DNA of 64,000 nt from Amoeboaphelidium protococcarum (taxonomy: Eukaryota; Aphelidiomycota; Aphelidea). Shown here piece after piece: positions 48,774-60,377 of this stretch (the stretch's first letter is position 1; the number at the start of each line of letters is the position of its first letter). The translations under genes and the position numbers were made by a program. The notes below the pieces were generated by a model. It made no database searches. It saw only the letters and a list, made by a program, of their open reading frames with translations, and was not told where the DNA came from. The stretch is from positions 650,478 through 714,477 of the forward strand of contig JALECJ010000003.1 of the NCBI GenBank assembly GCA_023515745.1. Direction: 5' to 3'.

Positions 48774-49955
48774 TCACCATAAATATCTGCTCTACTTGAT
48801 GTTATCTGGTGTATGTAAATCGCGTAATGTATCGCAGAGATCTTGTACCAAAAGATCTTAAGCGCTCTCAACGTTAAACAAACCAGATTGAGCCTAAGCC
48901 AATCTCTAGCTTCTCTCATGCCTTTGCTTCAGCTCCAAGTTAACCCGATCGGTACTGTAATCTTGATCAGTGTAGAGAAGTGATGGAAAAGTCGAGATTC
49001 TATGGCTATCCGCGGATGATTCCACATTGGCATTATCTGCAACACTTTACGCATCTTCCAAATCAGAGTTCTCCGCTTCAGCCTTAACATCTTTAATAGA
49101 TTGGAGGTGATTAGTCTCATCCTGCATACTCGGTCTCTAGTAGTGGACCCAAACCTTGACACCAACGACACCACTTCTCAGCAAAACTTTACTGAATCCA
49201 TAATCAATCAGAGCTGATGCATCTTGTTTTGGGCATGATCCTAAGATAAGATCAGACTTGGAAGCCATCTCCTCACCTTTCGGACGACCACTTATACGCA
49301 TACGAACTCCCAACACCGGCATCTCAGTCATGCCAGGCTACAAAGCACGACGCGGTAACTTTGACTCTTTGAGACCGGGTATCATTTTGGAAACCTTATC
49401 GAAGATCATAGTGGAACCGACGCGTTTCTTCAACATCTCACACGCCACCTGGGCCATAATCTCAGCGTTTCCTAAGGGAGAATCAAGCTAAATAATATCT
49501 AGCTTAGCTTTGACGCGTCCAGTACGCACATTATCATCTCTGGCGCGCCCAGATGTACCAGGTGCTTAATATTGACCAAATACCTTACTCAGCGATCCTT
49601 CAATCTAAGGCCAGTTGATCTTTTGCGCGTCTTTATCATTGTAAACGAATAGCCGTACCAGATTGCCAGCGACTGCTCTATAAACCAGCGGTGTGGAAAT
49701 GTAAACACTTTTCTCATACAGGTATCCTTCAATAAACTATTTAAGCTTCAAATGCTATATATTGTATGATGCATAATGAGCACTCATCGACGCGCCTTCA
49801 AGCGGAACGAACATGTTGTTGTAAAATGGACGCGCGTAGTTTCTATCAATAGGGATATTACTCTATTAATTAAGACGCATTAGTATAGGATTCTTTTCCT
49901 ACGATGCCCATCTTTTTAATTGGATTACTCGCACAGCAGATATCTATTTGTTCAT
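48774..49955 (-). CDS. Mitochondrial small-subunit ribosomal protein uS3m (nuclear-encoded)
   Basis: Single exon, 393 residues. The start at 49955 gives a basic, Arg/Lys-bearing presequence (MNKQISAVRVIQLKRWASQE) suited to mitochondrial import, followed by NPILMRLNQQSN, matching the NPxGxRLG start of uS3. The conserved C-terminal KH2-type/S3C block is GMTEMPVLGVRMRISGRPKG, followed by EEMASK, and a later VLLRSGVVGVKVWVHY. A divergent central segment and an acidic C-terminal extension are typical of mitochondrial uS3. It binds 16S-type rRNA at the mRNA entry. Having uS3m in the nucleus is notable because many fungi keep rps3 in the mitochondrial genome. Confidence 0.85.
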
Positions 49956-50178
49956 TGTAAGACGACTCGATAATGGTTTAATATCGTAGCCCAATAAATA
50001 AGGAATTTTGATGAAATAAAGAACCAGCGATAGAATCCCGCAGAGAATCTCACTCGGTGCAATTTAAAGAAACTCGCTGATCGAAAATTAAAACTTATAC
50101 ACATGTCAGTATTAATACTATTAAATTAACCTGTATTCAACATCAATTACATTTACTTAGGGAAAAAATTTAAATCAT

Positions 50179-51108
50179 TCAGTCAAAGGAGCCTTGGCGA
50201 ATCCATATATTTAAACCAAACTTCTCACCATCGCCAATAATAGGACTTCCGCCGTGCTTGGTCAGAGGATCTTCCTTCTGATCAGCATCAGTGTTATACC
50301 AGAACGCAGCATCACCCAGTCTTGCAGGGACATCGACGTCAATCTCTGGGAAAGAGGTAGCACCACCGTGTTTCTCCATATCGACAGTATTTAAATAGGC
50401 AAAGATGGTGATTTCTCTCTAACCACCGCGAGTCAGCTCATTGTCACCTCCAGAGCCATCGCGTTCGAACCAGTCATAGTGAGGCTCGTACTTTTAACCT
50501 TCGCGGTACCAGACAACCTGCAATGGTTCAATGTTTGGGACAGGCTTATTGACAAATCGAGATACACGCTACTCAATACACTTGACCACCTTATCGTGAG
50601 ATCTCTGAAGGAAGGCACTATGGCTAGTACGACCTTCATGAACATAATTCTCATCACCGACGACAGTACTGCGAACAAACAGCGGTCTTGCGACTTCAAT
50701 CAGATGCTGCGCTTCACCAGGAGTCAACAAATCGCGCAAGTACATCATGAATGGCTTACGGCGCATCAGATTGACACCAAAAGTGAAATTCTCGTTACAC
50801 TTGTATCGGTGAGTGAACACCAGATCATTGAAAGAACCATCATCATTCCAACTGCCAACAGGATCAACAAGAGCAGTCATTGACGTAGCTGTTTCAGGTG
50901 CAGCATAGAGAGCCAGTTTAGCCAACTGCAACTTGACATTTCTACTAATCGCCTGAGGGATCTAGTAGTAATTCACCATGGTCATCAGAGCGAATACAGC
51001 CACTGCAGTGTAGATATAGCCAGCAAAATTTCTCCAGAAGCCACCTTAGTTGGCAGCATAGGCCACAGAGACACCAGGCGACTATGAGCGTGATCTTGAT
51101 CTTCCCAT
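50179..51108 (-). CDS. Prolyl 4-hydroxylase-like 2-oxoglutarate dioxygenase (copy 2)
   Basis: Single exon of 309 residues, paralogue of 46260-47210. It has the same type II layout: a short RS-rich cytosolic end, a helix (GYIYTAVAVFALMTMVNYY), then the lumenal enzyme with EPLQVVWYREGQKYEPHYDW (H-x-D), DMEKHGGATSFPEID, GDAAFWYNTDADQ and KHGGSPIIGDGEKFGLNIWI with distal His and Lys. Many stretches are identical between the copies (GVVDPVGSWN versus ALVDPVGSWN, MRRKPFMMYL in both), so the duplication is old but conserved in function. It lies divergent from hybrid kinase 1. Confidence 0.92.
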
Positions 51109-51801
51109 TTTTCTTTAAATTAAATGCTCAAATAATATTAAGAGAGTTGTCGCAGCAAAGTTATTTAAAATGTTAAATTTGAAAATGAAAAGGTATAGAG
51201 TTGCAAGTAATAAAGTTATCGCTCAGCGAAATTAAACCAATTAAAAGTAGCCGCTGTGATTGGTCAAGACTGTGAGCTGAAATCTTCTAGTGAGATCGCT
51301 CTCTGGTTACATGAATTAAAAGTAGCGAGTCTGATATTACTAATTTAGAGCAAATGCCAGTCGCTGTATATGTGCATATGAATTTAAATTTAGTATGATG
51401 TTGAATTAATAAATTGATCTTTTAATGAAAAGGAAGTGATTTCAGCCAGCCTGTTCATTTCAGGGATAACTCGTGCGTCAGCGATTATCGTCATTCTCAA
51501 CTTCCCATTTTACCAAATAAGAAGTGCTACTATTTATTGAGCATTTATTACCAAATTTAAGTAGATTTAGGCTTTAAGCTTGCGTAATTAAGGTTTTCAT
51601 ATATTTTGCGTATGACACGTGATAAACGTTACTTACACAATGGTCAAGGAGACTCTAATGCGCGACGGAGTCTTAAAAATAGGCCTAGCCTCTTTCCATC
51701 TTATCTGCCCCAAGTATACGCCCAGCCCATAATTACGTAATACAGACAGCAAATATAAGCGCTATTGTTTATCACGATTATATAATATCTACAATATATA
51801 C
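51109..51801. other. Divergent promoter region
   Basis: 693 bp between P4H copy 2 (minus) and hybrid kinase 1 (plus). The word AATTAAAAGTAGC occurs twice near 51239 and 51315. No gene seen. Confidence 0.5.
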
Positions 51802-54390
51802 ATGAGCCTTAGATCTGCAATAATGGATATTGAAAGCTAACAACATCCCGCATCGGAGATTTATCATCATAAAAGTCGCTTCTCATTGCCGACAGGTCAC
51901 CAGGACATGGTCAGATCTGTAAGTGTCTCCCCTGAGCGGTCTGGAAAGCGGCCCACTGAGTCATATAGTGCTATATAATATTTTTCCCGATTAAAGGCCT
52001 CCATATAGCGATATGATAAAGTTTACATGCGCGGATGGCTTACTCCGATATTGCTGTCAGTTATTTGCTGTACTGCTTTCTGCTTGTCGTTATTTTTATC
52101 GTCCTTATCGATAGTCTACCGGTATCAATCTATATATCCTGGAAATGGAGTTATTGCTGGTGTTTGGATGCTGATATTAGAATCTTTTAGAGTGCAAAAG
52201 TCACGATAGGGAGTGACAGTGAGAATGCGTAAACAATTGGAGTAGAGATCGCGGATATACCAATTAGTGTGCATCTCTTCTATGGTCATCACGTATTTCA
52301 TTTATTACGCAGTGTCAACTGATCCGTTGTCGAGTATAATATTTTCAGCTATTGCATTCGGAGAAGCGGGTATCATTGTCGGAACTATGAGCTACGTAAC
52401 TCACAAATTGTAGAAGAGCTATCGCCTCACAAGTCGCAGAGTGGCTTTTGCGTTGTTCTTGACTTTAGGCGTCGGTGCGACTATCAGTGCGCTGGTTGCT
52501 GCGGCGTATCTGTCTTCTGGATCACAAGAGCCTTATGCATTCAGTTCTTATTTTGGTCGATGGCTTCTGAGTGATTCTCTAATCAAGCTGATTGTGATAC
52601 CGTTCATCCTATCGCTGGACTTTTCTCTGGTCACCATTTAGAATATACGTGTGTATAAGTGGCGAATTTTGCAAGTTTTGGTCTATTGTGCGTGTACTGT
52701 TTGTATGCAGATTTTCTTGCCTAAGCTTCTGGCATAGAATGCTCTGTTCTAAGGCAGAGTCAATAGCGATTTTGCTATATATGTTTCATTTCCACTGGTT
52801 TTGGTATGTGGTTCATTGATGGGCAGTTTTGGATCTACGCTTGCAATCCTGGCACTCACTGTCAGTTTGGTCAACTAGCTTGGTGATCCCTCTATATATT
52901 ATTAAGGACAGCGCCTCTTGGATATTCCTAGTTTCCGTTTGATTGCTAGACTGCAAATCTTTATCGTAATAATTCTGCTCACTACTACAGCTTTTAACAT
53001 TACGCAGTTTGAGAAGAATGAAGCTCTCTAATAAGCTCTAGAGTCAAAATTGATGGCGGAATAGACTAATAAGATGAAGACAATGTTCATGTCATTTCTC
53101 TGTCATGAACTGCGTAATCCTCTCCATGCGATCACTAACATTATAGAGTTTATGAAGGAGGATTCTGGTATCCAACAAAAGGAGTAACTAGAAGAGGGTC
53201 TTATGTAATCTGCTAATTATATGAGTCGCCTCATAAATGATGTACTTGATTCTGGAAAGTTTGAAGCTGGCAAAGTGACCTTAGAAAGTCTTCCCGTGGA
53301 TGTAAAGTCTATAACGCGGCACATTATCCGACCTATGGAAGAATTGGTGAAGAAGAAGTCTATTACCTTTTAGACTTTTATAGACGACACCTTACCTGAT
53401 GAAGTCATGCTTGACTCTATGCGATATCAGTAAATCATTTAAAATTTGCTGTCCAATGCATACAAGTTTACGCCCGTGGGTGGTGAAATATCGTTTTATT
53501 TGAAATTGATAAATGAAATGAGTAGAGACGTCGATGACCTTGGCACTAGAGTTCTCAGTATTAATGTTAAAGATTCTGGAATTGGTCTATCTCCAGAATA
53601 ATTGTAATACTTGTTTGTGCCATACACGCAAGCATCGCTTTCTACAACTAGATAATATGGAGGAACGGGGCTCGGTTTGTCAATCATTCAGCAAATCGTT
53701 GATTTGATGCGTGGGTCCATCAACGTTGACAGTTCTCCTGGCATGGGCACAAGTTTTACCATCAACCTTCCACTTGCTGTTGAATCTGCTGTGGATGTTC
53801 CTGATGCGGTGCTTTAATAATCTGAAAACCTGCAAATGGAGAGTCAGACGGTAAAGTGGATTTAGGATTATTCAAAGAGCGATCCTGATTAAATACCTGT
53901 TACACTTACAAACAGTCATATAGTAAATGATACTCCATAGTCTATTTTGGAGCCATAACCTTAGACTGCACCTAGCATTATCACGCCTCCTTAACCGGTT
54001 CGAGCTCTTGTTGTCGATGATGCTGGTATAAATCGAATGATCTTACAGAAGCAATTGCAGTAATTGGGCGTTTAAGACGTGGTGGCTTGTGAAAATGGCC
54101 TGGAAGCGTGTGATCAATTGAAGAATGCACATTTTGACATCGTATTTCTGGATCTACACATGCCAGTTATGGATGGATCTGAGGCTATTAAAGTGATCAG
54201 AGATGAGCTCCATCTGGGAAAAAATACTCTTCCTGTAGTGGCTGTTACCGGAAACCATGTCACCGACACAGAGTCTGCTAGCAAGTTCAATTTAGAAGCG
54301 TTCAATCAAGTCGCGTCCAAGCCGTTCCGTAAAGAGGATTGCCGTAAAATTTTGGTACAATACAACCTGATTTCCCAAGGTACAATCTGA
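51802..54390 (+). CDS. Membrane hybrid histidine kinase 1
   Basis: Phosphorelay sensor. Single exon of 862 residues. Seven to eight helices fill about residues 70-400 (for example [40 protein letters not shown] and [15 protein letters not shown]), with no large periplasmic domain. The kinase follows: H-box [15 protein letters not shown] with the phospho-His at 435; [10 protein letters not shown] (N box); [11 protein letters not shown] (G1); and [18 protein letters not shown] (G2). After a disordered Pro/Gln linker the receiver domain has VVDDAGINR, acceptor [11 protein letters not shown] (Asp784), VVAVTG and ASKPF with the conserved Lys. The start at 51802 is the first of two in-frame ATGs (51823 the other). 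The ligand is unknown. Paralogue of the next gene. Confidence 0.93.
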
Positions 54391-54698
54391 TGTGAATAAA
54401 TTAACAATGAATTAGATTTAAAATAAATAAAATTGATTATGTTTAAATTTATAATTTGACTTTTTACTACAGTACCTGATGTGTTTATCCTCGCAGTTTT
54501 AATCTCCGATGATCCAATCTGAGGATCGGCGATTGACTCATCGGCCGGCGATGAATCACAATTGGGGCAGCGTTACTAATGTAAAAGATCGCATGCACAT
54601 TCATCAACCGAAATGAGTAAAAGTAAATTCTACACGGAGGTTCACAGATATTCATTCATCTCGATTGTTGTTGACTGCTTGTATTATTATCGCCCAAA
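54391..54698. other. Intergenic gap between the two hybrid kinases
   Basis: 308 bp, AT-rich, holding the 3' end of kinase 1 and promoter of kinase 2. No gene seen. Confidence 0.5.
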
Positions 54699-57500
54699 AT
54701 GCTGCTAAATGACGACGAAGAAAGGCAGAGTTGCCGCACCTATGAGATCAATGGATCGGCAGCTGTCCTCACTGAATCTGGTGGTGGACAGACATAATAG
54801 CAGTAGTAAATTCCTCTCAAGCAGATCAATATGAAGCATGATTGTATCATCTCCGATACGTCATTACGCAATACAATGCCTAAATGGGAGGTGAAAATAA
54901 GAGAATGGTAAAGAAGATACCATGCTGCCGATGCAAGGTGTTATTACTGGCTAAATCCATTCGTGGTGGCTGTAATTTCTGCGCTCTTCTTTGTACTGCT
55001 CTCCGTAATGGCATCCTACTTTTTATTTCATCAATTTAATTACTCCTTCCCGATAAATGCCGTCATTAGTGCCAGCTGGCTGAAGATTAGAGAAGTATTT
55101 TTGCGGGCGGAGCTGCGTGCCACAACGGACCTTGAGAAGAAGTAGATTCGTAATCGTGGCTATCGAACACTAGGTCTCTCGATTTTGTTTATGCTTGTGG
55201 CTTTTTACATCAATTTGTCTCTGTATAACCTATGGTATATATCTCTATTTTATACGCTGCTCATATTTTTGGAGGATGTTGGTATTGTGCTCAGTGTTAT
55301 TTACATTGGATGTCCTATAATCAATGGTCGCCGCACATATGCTAAATTGACGTGTCGCCGTACTTGCATCACGCTATTAATCTCGGTGCTAGTCTCGGTG
55401 GGTATTGTCGCTGTCCTGATTGCAGTGACAGTTTTATATATAAGAGGTTACTCAAATGCGAGTGTCGGCGTAATCATTGGGCAGTGGACATCATACGACT
55501 CTTTGTTTAAGCTGATTGTCATTCCATTCGTTTTATCTATCCACTTTTCCATAAAGACAATCAAGAAATTTAAGACTTATAAAATAAGGGCTCTGCTATT
55601 GCTATTAAACTGCACTTTCATCATTCTGATGTAGTATTATCTTCCTAGCCTCTTGTAGTAAGCTGGATTGTTCACTGGGCGTTCTGCTTACGATGCCGCA
55701 GAGTATTTGTCATTCCCATTCATCATATTTAGTGGATTTCTGATGCAGAATTTTGGATCCTCGTTATCGATTTTAGTCTTAGCTATCACCGCCGCGTCTA
55801 ATACTATTTATGGCGAAGATGGATAATCATAGCAGTCTCCTTCTTCACGAAGACTATCAGACTTTTAGATTTAGAATTTGATACGACTGCAGATCTTTCT
55901 ATTTGTGATGATCGTCACTAGTATGACTTTCGATATAATCCAGTATGAGAAGGCGCGTGCTTTAAAGCGTGCAATTGATGCTAAACTGGCCTAGGAGAAA
56001 GCCAATGTTTAAAAGTCTATTTTTATGAGCTTTCTCTGTCATGAACTGAGAAATCCACTTCATTCGATTACAAATATGGTCTAGTTTTTGGAAGAAGATT
56101 GTACTAGTCCCTCTAACGGTGGCTCGTCATTTAATCAGTAGATTGTGCACGGCGATCAGGTTAAGGAGAAGAAAGAGATTACAGACGCCATCAGTATCGC
56201 TGCCAAGTATATGTCTGATTTGATTAATGACGTTTTGGATACTGGCAAGTTTGAAGCTGGTAAGGTTAGGCTCGAAAAGCTGCCTGCTAATGTTAAACAG
56301 ATCTTGACTTCCATTCTAGTGCCTATAAAAGAGCAAGTGCGGGCGAAGAATATCTCTCTAAGCGTTTGCATATCTGATGCCATTCCGGATTATCTAGAGA
56401 CTGACTCCACTAGATTTTAGTAAATTATATCTAATCTTCTATCTAATGCCTATAAATTCACTGCTCCTGGTGGTAAGATTACTTGCTAAATGTATTGCCT
56501 CACTCCGTCAAAGTAGTACGATCAGAAATTACCTGCTGATGCTTTCAGAGATCTGCACATTAAAGTGATTGATACGGGTATCGGAATGTCTCAAGAAACG
56601 TTGGATAATCTCTTTGTGCCGTATGTGCAAGCATCCGTGTCCACCTCGCGAGAATATGGCGGTAGTGGGTTGGGAATGTCTATAATTAAACAGATCATTG
56701 ATCTAATGAACGGAAGTATATCTATTTCCAGTGAAGAAGGAGTTGGGTCGTGTTTTAGTGTTGTTATTCCTCTAAAAATAGCCAGCCCACCACCTTCACT
56801 TGACACGTTACGCAACAAAATGTCTGCTTTTAATATGTAGGATGTATGTATGAGTCCAATACCATCTGCTTAAGAGATTGAGTTGAAGCCTCTGCAGAAA
56901 TTAAAGACTGAAATTCCTACAAGTCCATTGCCTTAGGTATAGTCATCTGATCTCGTGGTGACCAACTCTAATAAAGCTGACACTACACCTGTCTTATAGC
57001 CGCGCAGTAGCTCAACATTAACACCGGCTTAATCTTCGAATGTGTCATCTCAGGACTAGGTGTAGCCTGACTAAAAGTAAAAGGTGAAATTAGTCGTGGT
57101 TGATGATTCATTGATAAACCGCAAGATTATGGTGAGAATGTTGAATTCATTAGGATTTAAGAACATAGATTAGTATGAGAATGGCCTTGAGGTTTGTAAT
57201 GCTCTCGAAAAAGATTCAGATGTAGCCTTGGTCTTTATGGATCTACTGATGCCTGTCATGGATGGATCTGAAGCTGTTCTGCGAATACGTAATAATCTTC
57301 ATCTGGACAAGTAGAAGCTACCAGTTGTAGCGGTGACTGGAAACTTTATTGCCTCATCTTAGACTAATGGTAATGGAGATGGCGTCGCGGATGATGGCAG
57401 TCAAGTTGATTAGGGATTAAAAGAGTTCAATTTGATAGTTGGCAAGCCTTTCGTCAAGGCTGATTGTGTCAAAGTAATGGAGAAATTCAATCTACTTTGA
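54699..57500 (+). CDS. Membrane hybrid histidine kinase 2
   Basis: Single exon of 933 residues, same layout as the previous gene: about 85 polar residues, a multi-helix sensor (VVAVISALFFVLLSVMASYF, ITLLISVLVSVGIVAVLIAV, DSLFKLIVIPFVLSI), the H-box [15 protein letters not shown] with His448, an acidic insert, [42 protein letters not shown], a longer disordered linker and a receiver with VVDDSLINR, acceptor FMDLLMPVMDG (Asp848), VVAVTG and VGKPF. The DSL-KLIVIP helix and the H-box are nearly identical in the two kinases, so a tandem duplication is clear. It would feed a histidine phosphotransfer protein that lies outside the window. Confidence 0.93.
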
Positions 57501-57799
57501 CCCATACGCGTTAATTGGGCTCTTCTTTACCATGAATATGTTGGCCTTACACGATAAAAGAATAAATGCATTTTGTTTAGGTACATCTATAATTAATATA
57601 TTTCCATCTTTGATTCTATTATTATCATCGTTGATGATGCTTATGTCAGCAATCTCTTCTACTCGCTTCGATGACCCCTCTTACGTCAATCATAGTTATT
57701 GCGCTTGCTGTTGCGATATCATTTTATCTCAACTAATATTAAAGAGATATTCTTTCATATTTTAGTAGCAGTTACAATAATCAGCAATAATTTAAAGCG
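57501..57799. other. Intergenic gap before pirin
   Basis: AT-rich; chance frame of 77 codons at 57532-57765 on the plus strand is hydrophobic but featureless. Nothing else seen. Confidence 0.5.
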
Positions 57800-58752
57800 A
57801 TGACATCAAGAAAAGTATTAAAGGCTATATTGAGCCGTGAGCAGGGTGAAGGTGTTGGAGCCAAGGTTCGTCGATCCATTGGACGCCCAGAGTTGCGTAA
57901 CTTTGATCCCTTCCTGATGCTGGATGAATTCTCAGTAGGTCCGCCAAGTGGTTTTCCAGACCATCCACATCGTAAGTTGTTCTTACTTAGCAATTTTCAA
58001 TTAATCATCATATATTTACACGTCTTTATATGTATGTAGGTGGATTTGAAACAGTCACGTATTTGCTGAGTGGTCGATTCGCGCACGAGGACTTTGCCGG
58101 GCATAAGGGTGAAATTGGTCCTGGTGATTTGTAATGGATGACAGCTGGCAGAGGTATTGTGCATGCCGAGATGCCACTGCAGCCGTCTCATGGCCTGCAA
58201 TTATGGGTCAACCTGCCCAAGGTTGAGAAGATGTGTGAGCCGCGTTATCAAGAACTGAAAGCTAAGCAGATTCCTTCAGCATTTCCGTTTGGCCCCGATG
58301 GTAAAGTGGAAATCAAAGTGATAGCAGGCGAAAGTTTTGGAGTCAGTAGTCCAGTGTATACAAAGACTCCTGTGTACTATTTGGATGTTCAGGTTAAGGA
58401 TGGGGCCGCTGAATCGTTTGTGTAGCAAATACCGCCTGGATGGAATTCATTCATTTACACGCTGACTGGTAAAATCAAAGTTGGTGAGAATGAGACTGTA
58501 TGCGAACCTCATAACACCTTGGTACTAAGTAATGAGGAAGGCCAGACTTGCGTCAAGTTTACTCCGACAGGCGAGGCAGCCCATTTCGTAGTCATTGCTG
58601 GCAAACCACTGAATGAGCCCGTAGTTCAGCATGGTCCATTTGTGATGACTACGCAGCAGGAGATTCAAGAGACGTTTGTTGATTATCAGTACGGTCGTAA
58701 TGGGTTTGAACGCGCACCTTCCTTCAAAAGTTCCATATCAAAGTCACACTGA
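57800..58752 (+). CDS. Pirin-family cupin protein
   Basis: Bicupin non-haem iron protein; in animals a redox-dependent NF-kB coregulator, in other lineages often a quercetinase-like enzyme. Exons 57800-57971 and 58040-58752 with a 68-bp intron; 294 residues, the family's usual length. The N-terminal cupin carries VRRSIGRPELRNFDPFLMLD, DHPHRGFETVTYLL with two metal His residues, and TAGRGIVHAEMP with the third His and the Glu. The second cupin (AESFVQQIPPGWNSFIYTL onwards) lacks metal ligands, as expected. The intron splits the DHPHRG codons, so the join is well supported. Role in this organism is unknown. Confidence 0.94.
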
Positions 58753-59159
58753 TATTACTGCACTTTGGTGGGTGATGGATCATAAGATGAATATGAATAA
58801 AGCATTTTAACCGCTTATTGACAAATCTAGCACTTTACTCTTACACATTGTCTTTCTAAAACGCGCCCTGAACAGTCAAGATGTTTCACACTGGTAAAAT
58901 ATTTCAGCCCACTCATTCATTATACGAAACGGGGTGTCTCTTTCTGACCAGTTCCGCCGCGTCGTGCTGTTGATGTGAAACGGCCGCGGTTTCTCTTTTG
59001 TTGAAACAACAACGAGTAAAACTTCGTGACAATTCCCCATTGCTCTTTGTCCTTCCTTCCTTCCTTCCTTCCTTGTACTGAAACTGCTACTTGAATAGTA
59101 TCTTTCATAACGTTGTATCTATAACTACTACTACTTTCTACTATCTAATTAATTATTGA
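58753..59159. other. Intergenic region with CCTT microsatellite and GAAACGGCCG word
   Basis: Upstream of the H1-like gene. It contains GAAACGGCCG at 58977-58986 (also found at 25321-25330), a GTTGAAACAACAAC palindromic word near 59002 and the CCTT tract listed separately. Confidence 0.6.
59051..59074. repeat. (CCTT)6 microsatellite
   Basis: Six perfect CCTT units, ending about 85 bp before the start codon of the H1-like gene; a shorter CCTTCCTT also lies in the proteasome beta-2 promoter near 25306. Confidence 0.9.
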
Positions 59160-60199
59160 ATGAGAATGCCTACCAGACGTGGTAAGTATTGTTGCAATTT
59201 CGTTTTAATATTGATATAGGCTCCCGCAAACGGACTAATGTAGCTAGAGAAGAGGTTGAGGCTGTTGAGGCCCAGAATGCTGTTGGTCAAGTGTCTCCTG
59301 CAAAGAAGGGACGTAAAGCTGCTGCTTCCCATGGTTCTTCACCAGCTGCCAAGAAGCAGAAGGCAGAGGCTCAGCCACAGTCCCCAGAGAAGAAGCAAAA
59401 GAAGACTCCGGCAAAGAAGGATGCTCGTGAAGCTGGAGCTGCTCCAGAGTACAAGGAACAGTTTGGATCAGTCATGAGTGAAATTGACCAGTTTGGCAAC
59501 AAGATTCAGAGACAGGTACTGGCTGCTCCTGTGCCTGCCATTGTCAAGAAGTAGGATCCCGTTAAGAGTGCCAAGCGTAAGGCTATTGTCTCGGAAGTTC
59601 GCCGTATCAGCAGTGTTGACCTGTTGGATGTGAATGACATGGATGTTGAGGGTGGTGCTCAGGAGATTCTCAAGCCTCAGGTTGTCAAGCAGAGAGTGAA
59701 GGCTGAGAAGAGCAAGAAGAAGGAAGTTGTGAACAAGAAGAAGAAGGCTGTGGTCGGTGAGATTGACCAGCTGGGTGATGAAGGTGTCAGAAAGTTGCTG
59801 CATCCAATCAAGAGCAAAAACAAGGCTGCTGCTCGTGGTAAGGCTGGCAAGAAGTAGAAAACTGCCACTAAGTCTGTGGCTTAGAAAGTCAAGAAGGTGA
59901 TTGTTGACACTAAGGAACTGGCTACTCAGACCTTCAATGAATTGACCGAGATTGTTAGCCCTTCTGCTCACCACCGACCATCTGCTGTGAAGTCAAAGCT
60001 TGACTCGAAGAAGTTGAAGAAGCAGGTGGAGGCTGAGATGCTCAAGGCCACCACTGTCAGAGAGATCAAGGTGTTGGGTCAAGATGGTATCAAGCAAGTT
60101 ATTCCTAACCACGTTGAAGTCAAGTACTCGGACGCGATGTAAGTTGATTCTACACCATCCAAGAAGGCTAAAGGTGGTAAGAAACAGAGGGGAATGTGA
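59160..60199 (+). CDS. Lysine/alanine-rich histone H1-like basic protein with degenerate repeats
   Basis: Exons 59160-59181 and 59220-60199 with a 38-bp intron, the shortest seen here; 333 residues. Composition is Lys/Ala/Val-rich with SPAKKGRKAA, AAKKQKAEAQ, KKTPAKKD-type segments like linker-histone tails, but no winged-helix GH1 domain is visible. Instead a degenerate unit recurs: SEIDQFGNKIQRQVL, then GEIDQLGDEGVRKLLHP, then REIKVLGQDGIKQVIPN, with a weaker SEVRRISSVDLLDVND, separated by basic linkers. Codon use is strongly biased (AAG, GCT, GTC; only four UAR codons), the mark of high expression. It probably coats chromatin or pre-ribosomal RNA in the nucleus. The start is ATG 59160 or 59166. 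Confidence 0.75.
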
Positions 60200-60377
60200 A
60201 TCGTATGATGTTTTATGGTGTGATTATAGTATGAGATGAATTTATAATGTGTTGTTGTTATATCGATAATTTGATCATGGTGGTTTTTCATGGAGTTTTA
60301 TTTTATACTGCTTGATTAAGTAGTTACCATACTCTGTTACTTGCGTCTTACCAAGTTCGTTCTAATAAGGGTTGAAA

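Noticed and set aside
49137-49331. Internal ATG at 49331 as start of the uS3-like protein
   Set aside because: The frame is open upstream and adds the NPILMRLNQQSN start and a mitochondrial presequence.
57532-57765. 77-codon hydrophobic frame after hybrid kinase 2
   Set aside because: AT-rich intergenic translation with no conserved pattern.
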